Part shown: positions 44,273 to 46,533 of the stretch, piece by piece | Layout: every line of letters starts with the position of its first letter | Position numbering within the stretch: position 1 is the stretch's first letter | Source: CAWBKV01 sp041946675 | GTDB taxonomy: Archaea > Halobacteriota > Methanosarcinia > Methanotrichales > Methanotrichaceae | Assembly (NCBI GenBank): GCA_041946675.1 | Contig: JBHGAU010000015.1 | Location: 1 to 46,533, forward strand | Length of the DNA stretch: 46,533 nucleotides | Reading direction: 5' to 3' | Program-made: the position numbers and the translations under genes | The notes under the pieces: generated by a model | What the model was told of the DNA's origin: nothing | What the model saw: only the letters and a program-made list of their open reading frames with translations | The model's database searches: none

Positions 44273-45361
44273 TCAGGTCAAATGCTGCTTCAGCACATTC
44301 TCATAAAGCCGCTTTACGTTCTCCGCGGTCTTGGGCATATCAGGGAAGCCTTTGTATTTCATCGCGGTATCTACATCTTCAGGCAGCTTTAGCTTATACT
44401 GGCTGCGGGAATAGAACCAGCCCTGTCTTGCATAGTACCTGGAGAGGTACTCCTGCTCTGTCTGACCAGGTGTGGGCGTGAAGAGGCCATGCTTTTTATC
44501 AAGTTCAGCAAGCTCCATCATAGTCGTATAGCCTGATCTGCTGATTATGAACTTTGCCATGTTCATCATCTCTACCTTTTCGTCGGTTGAAACGTAGGAA
44601 TGAACTGTAGTATGTTCATCAAGCTTCTCGTGCCGCTCCTTCTGCGGACTTCCGAGAAGGACTACCTTCTCGCCTGGAAGACCTCTAACCTGCTTAAGTA
44701 TGATCTCCTCTAGCTTTGTCCTCTGGGGCTCAGGACCTGAGATTATGATGAGAAAATCAAGGTCTGCATCTACATTCATCTTTCTGGTGCTTGCCAGTAT
44801 GCCGGCATAGTATGTCCTATCGTTCGTAACCTTAAGATTGGATAAGGCCAGTTCGCCGCTGAGGTTTGAGCCGTTCGGCTTGATATCAGGAACTATCACT
44901 CCGGTATACCTTTTATGGAAGAATCCATTGAAGTAAAGAGTTCCTTTCTCAAGTGTCCGGATATATTTCGGCAGCCTGAAGCGGAGCTGGTGTGTAATAA
45001 AATAGCATGGAATATCGCGTGAGTATACGCCCAATCTGTTATCGCTTATTATTAGATCGAATTTATTCTCGGAGAGTATTTTGCTCAAGTTCTTCTTTTC
45101 TGTAGCAAGTGCCTTCAGCAATATTGGTGTGGCAGCCGCAAACTTGGGCAAAAAGAATCTTGTGGAGCTGTATGGCGCAGGATAGTCCTTATACAATATG
45201 AAGTGACATTCAGGGAATTCCTTCTTCAGAGATGCTAGTGCATTGCCACTGGTGGCGATAGTTATCTCATGGCCGCGATTCAAAAGCTCTCGGATGATGG
45301 GGATATCTCTAGTTGCATGACCCAATCCCCAGTTGAGAGGGCTTATGAACGCATGTCCCAT
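44273..45361 (-). CDS. GT28/MurG-like glycosyltransferase
   Basis: A 362-residue GT-B fold enzyme. The N-terminal domain opens HAFISPLNWGLGHATRDIPI with the GLGHA glycine loop and has FDLIISDNRLGVYSRDIPCY. The C-terminal domain has FLIIISGPEPQRTKLEE, a SYVSTDEKVEMMNMAKFIIS segment and the donor-site RSGYTTMMELAEL with TPTPGQTEQEYLSRYY. This is the MurG-like family seen in many archaea (MJ1255-type). It would transfer a sugar from a nucleotide donor, perhaps in glycan or lipid synthesis; the acceptor is unknown. No partner genes are adjacent. Confidence 0.85.
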   Translation of the reverse strand: MGHAFISPLNWGLGHATRDIPIIRELLNRGHEITIATSGNALASLKKEFPECHFILYKDYPAPYSSTRFFLPKFAAATPILLKALATEKKNLSKILSENKFDLIISDNRLGVYSRDIPCYFITHQLRFRLPKYIRTLEKGTLYFNGFFHKRYTGVIVPDIKPNGSNLSGELALSNLKVTNDRTYYAGILASTRKMNVDADLDFLIIISGPEPQRTKLEEIILKQVRGLPGEKVVLLGSPQKERHEKLDEHTTVHSYVSTDEKVEMMNMAKFIISRSGYTTMMELAELDKKHGLFTPTPGQTEQEYLSRYYARQGWFYSRSQYKLKLPEDVDTAMKYKGFPDMPKTAENVKRLYENVLKQHLT

Positions 45362-45561
45362 GAAGAATGAAGCAAATTCTTGCTTATATAAAACCCTTTC
45401 CTGAGGAGCAGTGCTTGAGGATGTTTGGGATATTGCAGCTTGCGATGAGCAACTTTCAGATTGAGCGCCTCTTGAAGAGATTGCTCACGAGTCTCAAATA
45501 CTAAAAACCCGATAAGCAGCTGATAAGGAATAAATACTCTATTTGGCATGAAGAATTATTT

Positions 45562-45804
45562 ATGCACGAGCAGATAAAGCAGGCTGTGGATAATTTTCAG
45601 GGTTTAAGCAGGGATAAGCAGGCGGGTGTAAAGGAAATCTTGAGAAGATATGTTAATGGAGAGATTGGGCTTGATGTGGCTTATTACGATCTTCTGGATA
45701 ACGAGTTCATTCCAATGCCCCAGAGGTGCGGCATGCATGCCAAAATCAACGAGGATGAAGAAAAGCTGATAGCGTATATAAAGAGCAAGCTGTTTCATTT
45801 TTAA
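45562..45804 (+). CDS. Small hypothetical protein (80 aa)
   Basis: An acidic and helical 80-residue protein (MHEQIKQAVDNFQGLSRDKQ, AGVKEILRRYVNGEIGLDVA, PMPQRCGMHAKINEDEEKLI). No family recognised. The start has no clear ribosome site and lies in an AT-rich stretch (TTATTT), so it may be leaderless. Its last codons and stop lie inside the nested inverted repeat at 45784-45848, so the C-terminus may be newly formed. Confidence 0.4.
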   Translation: MHEQIKQAVDNFQGLSRDKQAGVKEILRRYVNGEIGLDVAYYDLLDNEFIPMPQRCGMHAKINEDEEKLIAYIKSKLFHF

Positions 45805-45848
45805 CGAATACCCCACAGCTTGCTATGGGATATTCGTTAAAAATGAAA
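45784..45848. repeat. Nested A-B-A'-B' inverted repeats
   Basis: AGCAAGCTG (45784-45792) pairs with CAGCTTGCT (45816-45824), and a 23-bp arm (45793-45815) pairs with 45826-45848 with one mismatch. Because the second pair straddles the first, the two stems cannot form as simple nested hairpins; in RNA they would be alternatives or a pseudoknot. Confidence 0.85.
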
Positions 45849-46220
45849 TCTCTTCAGCCGAGAGTCCAGAGAATGCAGCAAGCAGTTCTCTTCTCTCGAA
45901 ATTTCTATCATCTCCAATCTCCGATAGGATTGTAACTGCAGAAACAAAGCTGATTCCGGGCATAGATATTGCAATCCCCAGATCGGTTTTTCTTCTTTGA
46001 ATCAGCCTGCAACATTCGATATCTATTTGCTCAATCTGTTCTGCCGAAAAAACTCCTGAGCGATTTTGCTCTTTGTCTTACCCCTAAAATCCATATAGCC
46101 CTTTCTGGCTCTGATCAAAGATCTCAGTTCTCGGTCTTTTTCAGGAAGAATTCTGGATGGCTTGATTTGATTGTTGAGGCGTAGCTCTGCGAGCCGTTCT
46201 TGTGGATTCTACCGCAACCT
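45823..46220 (-). pseudogene. IS110-family transposase remnant (minus)
   Basis: The minus strand reads the transposase C-terminal domain: IDIECCRLIQRRKTDLGIAI, MPGISFVSAVTILSEIGDD and ERRELLAAFSGLSAEE, close to the PGI..A..ILAEIGD...F and GL.P hallmarks of IS110. Upstream, in a shifted frame, ILPEKDRELRSLIRARKGYM fits the preceding region. The frameshift and missing N-terminus mark it as decayed. Confidence 0.6.
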
Positions 46221-46329
46221 TATTGCAGCCATTTTGTGGCTGGCTATAAGCCGTAAGGATACAACTGCCTTAATGAAACCTAAGTTCCCCTAATGAACTT
46301 CGATTTCGAACCACAAACGAGACCGAGAT

Positions 46330-46513
46330 GATTTGAAGATCTTGATGTCGATTCCTGGTATTAAATTCACAGCTGCTATCACTATTCTTGCGGAAAGAGG
46401 AAACTATTGGGATTTTGTTGATGGAGACTAACTGGCATGTTATTCAGGTCTGATTCCATTTGTTGAAGATTCTGGTGCTGTGTTGGATAACTATATATGC
46501 TTAACAATATAGT
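46330..46513 (+). pseudogene. IS110-family transposase remnant (plus)
   Basis: The plus strand reads KILMSIPGIKFTAAITILAE, GNYWDFVDGD, an in-frame TAA (46429-46431), then LACYSGLIPFVEDSGAV, the same Transposase_20-type block as on the opposite strand but clearly different in sequence. The stop and the lack of flanking domain show a dead copy. Confidence 0.6.
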
Positions 46514-46533
46514 AAATATAGAATGGTTGAAAA

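Noticed and set aside
45343..45549. 68-residue minus-strand frame overlapping the glycosyltransferase start
   Set aside because: No ribosome site and no domain; it lies in the untranslated leader of the glycosyltransferase gene.
1..46533. tRNA, rRNA, riboswitch or replication origin
   Set aside because: I looked for tRNA-like stems, rRNA segments and iteron clusters and saw none I could support.

Overview
The window looks like a chromosome segment from a euryarchaeal methanogen of the Methanosarcinia, with a Methanothrix-like (Methanotrichales) lineage as my best guess. The reasons are archaeal TATA boxes and GGTG/GGAG ribosome sites, frequent TTG and GTG starts, secreted proteins of archaeal type (cupredoxin, PQQ-type propeller, a DUF7282-like protein), a PUA/PAPS-reductase/ferredoxin protein of methanogen type, and an archaeal Cmr operon. 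I see no rRNA or tRNA gene, so the assignment is inference.

Left third (1-18.3 kb): a decayed IS200/IS605 end, small secreted and membrane proteins, a LUD protein with a damaged 5' end, a DUF488 protein, a seven-bladed PQQ-type propeller protein, a GH15 glucoamylase-like enzyme, a double cupredoxin, two tandem cytochrome bd subunit-I paralogues (possibly a CydA/CydA' pair), a double universal stress protein overlapping an ABC exporter pair, and an MDR alcohol dehydrogenase.

Middle (18.3-25.1 kb): a restriction-modification pair whose nuclease gene is frameshifted by a 25-bp tandem duplication, the PUA/PAPS/ferredoxin protein, a six-cysteine microprotein, a family A DNA polymerase with a broken proofreading motif, and a small membrane-protein gene split by an in-frame TAG.

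CRISPR region (25.1-43.6 kb): 47 identical 36-bp repeats in two blocks (21 + 26) separated by a 509-bp virus-like insert. The array reads leftward, with its leader next to cas2. Behind it lie cas2, a cas4-cas1 fusion and one nine-gene leftward operon, cmr1-cmr2(cas10)-cmr3-cmr4-cmr5-cmr6, a Card1/Can2-like CARF nuclease, the ring nuclease csx3, and a membrane CARF protein. Cas10 keeps the GGDD cyclase motif but shows no HD nuclease domain, so immunity probably depends on cyclic oligoadenylate: made by Cas10, sensed by the soluble nuclease and the membrane effector, and removed by Csx3. Two solitary divergent repeats lie at the two ends of the operon. The distal one (41366-41400) has its own TATA box, a guide-length tail and a terminator-like hairpin, and 25 nt of its tail match 22/25 a site upstream of the cmr TATA boxes. 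This looks like a crRNA-like regulatory RNA. A 5'-truncated csb2 (type I-G Cas5/Cas6 fusion) beyond it suggests that the Cas4-Cas1 fusion and these repeats descend from a lost or displaced type I-G system.

Right end (41.5-46.5 kb): nucleotidyltransferase pseudogenes, a toxin-first RelE/antitoxin pair, the csb2 relic, a GT28/MurG-like glycosyltransferase, a small unknown protein and two opposed, decayed IS110 transposases next to an unusual nested inverted repeat.
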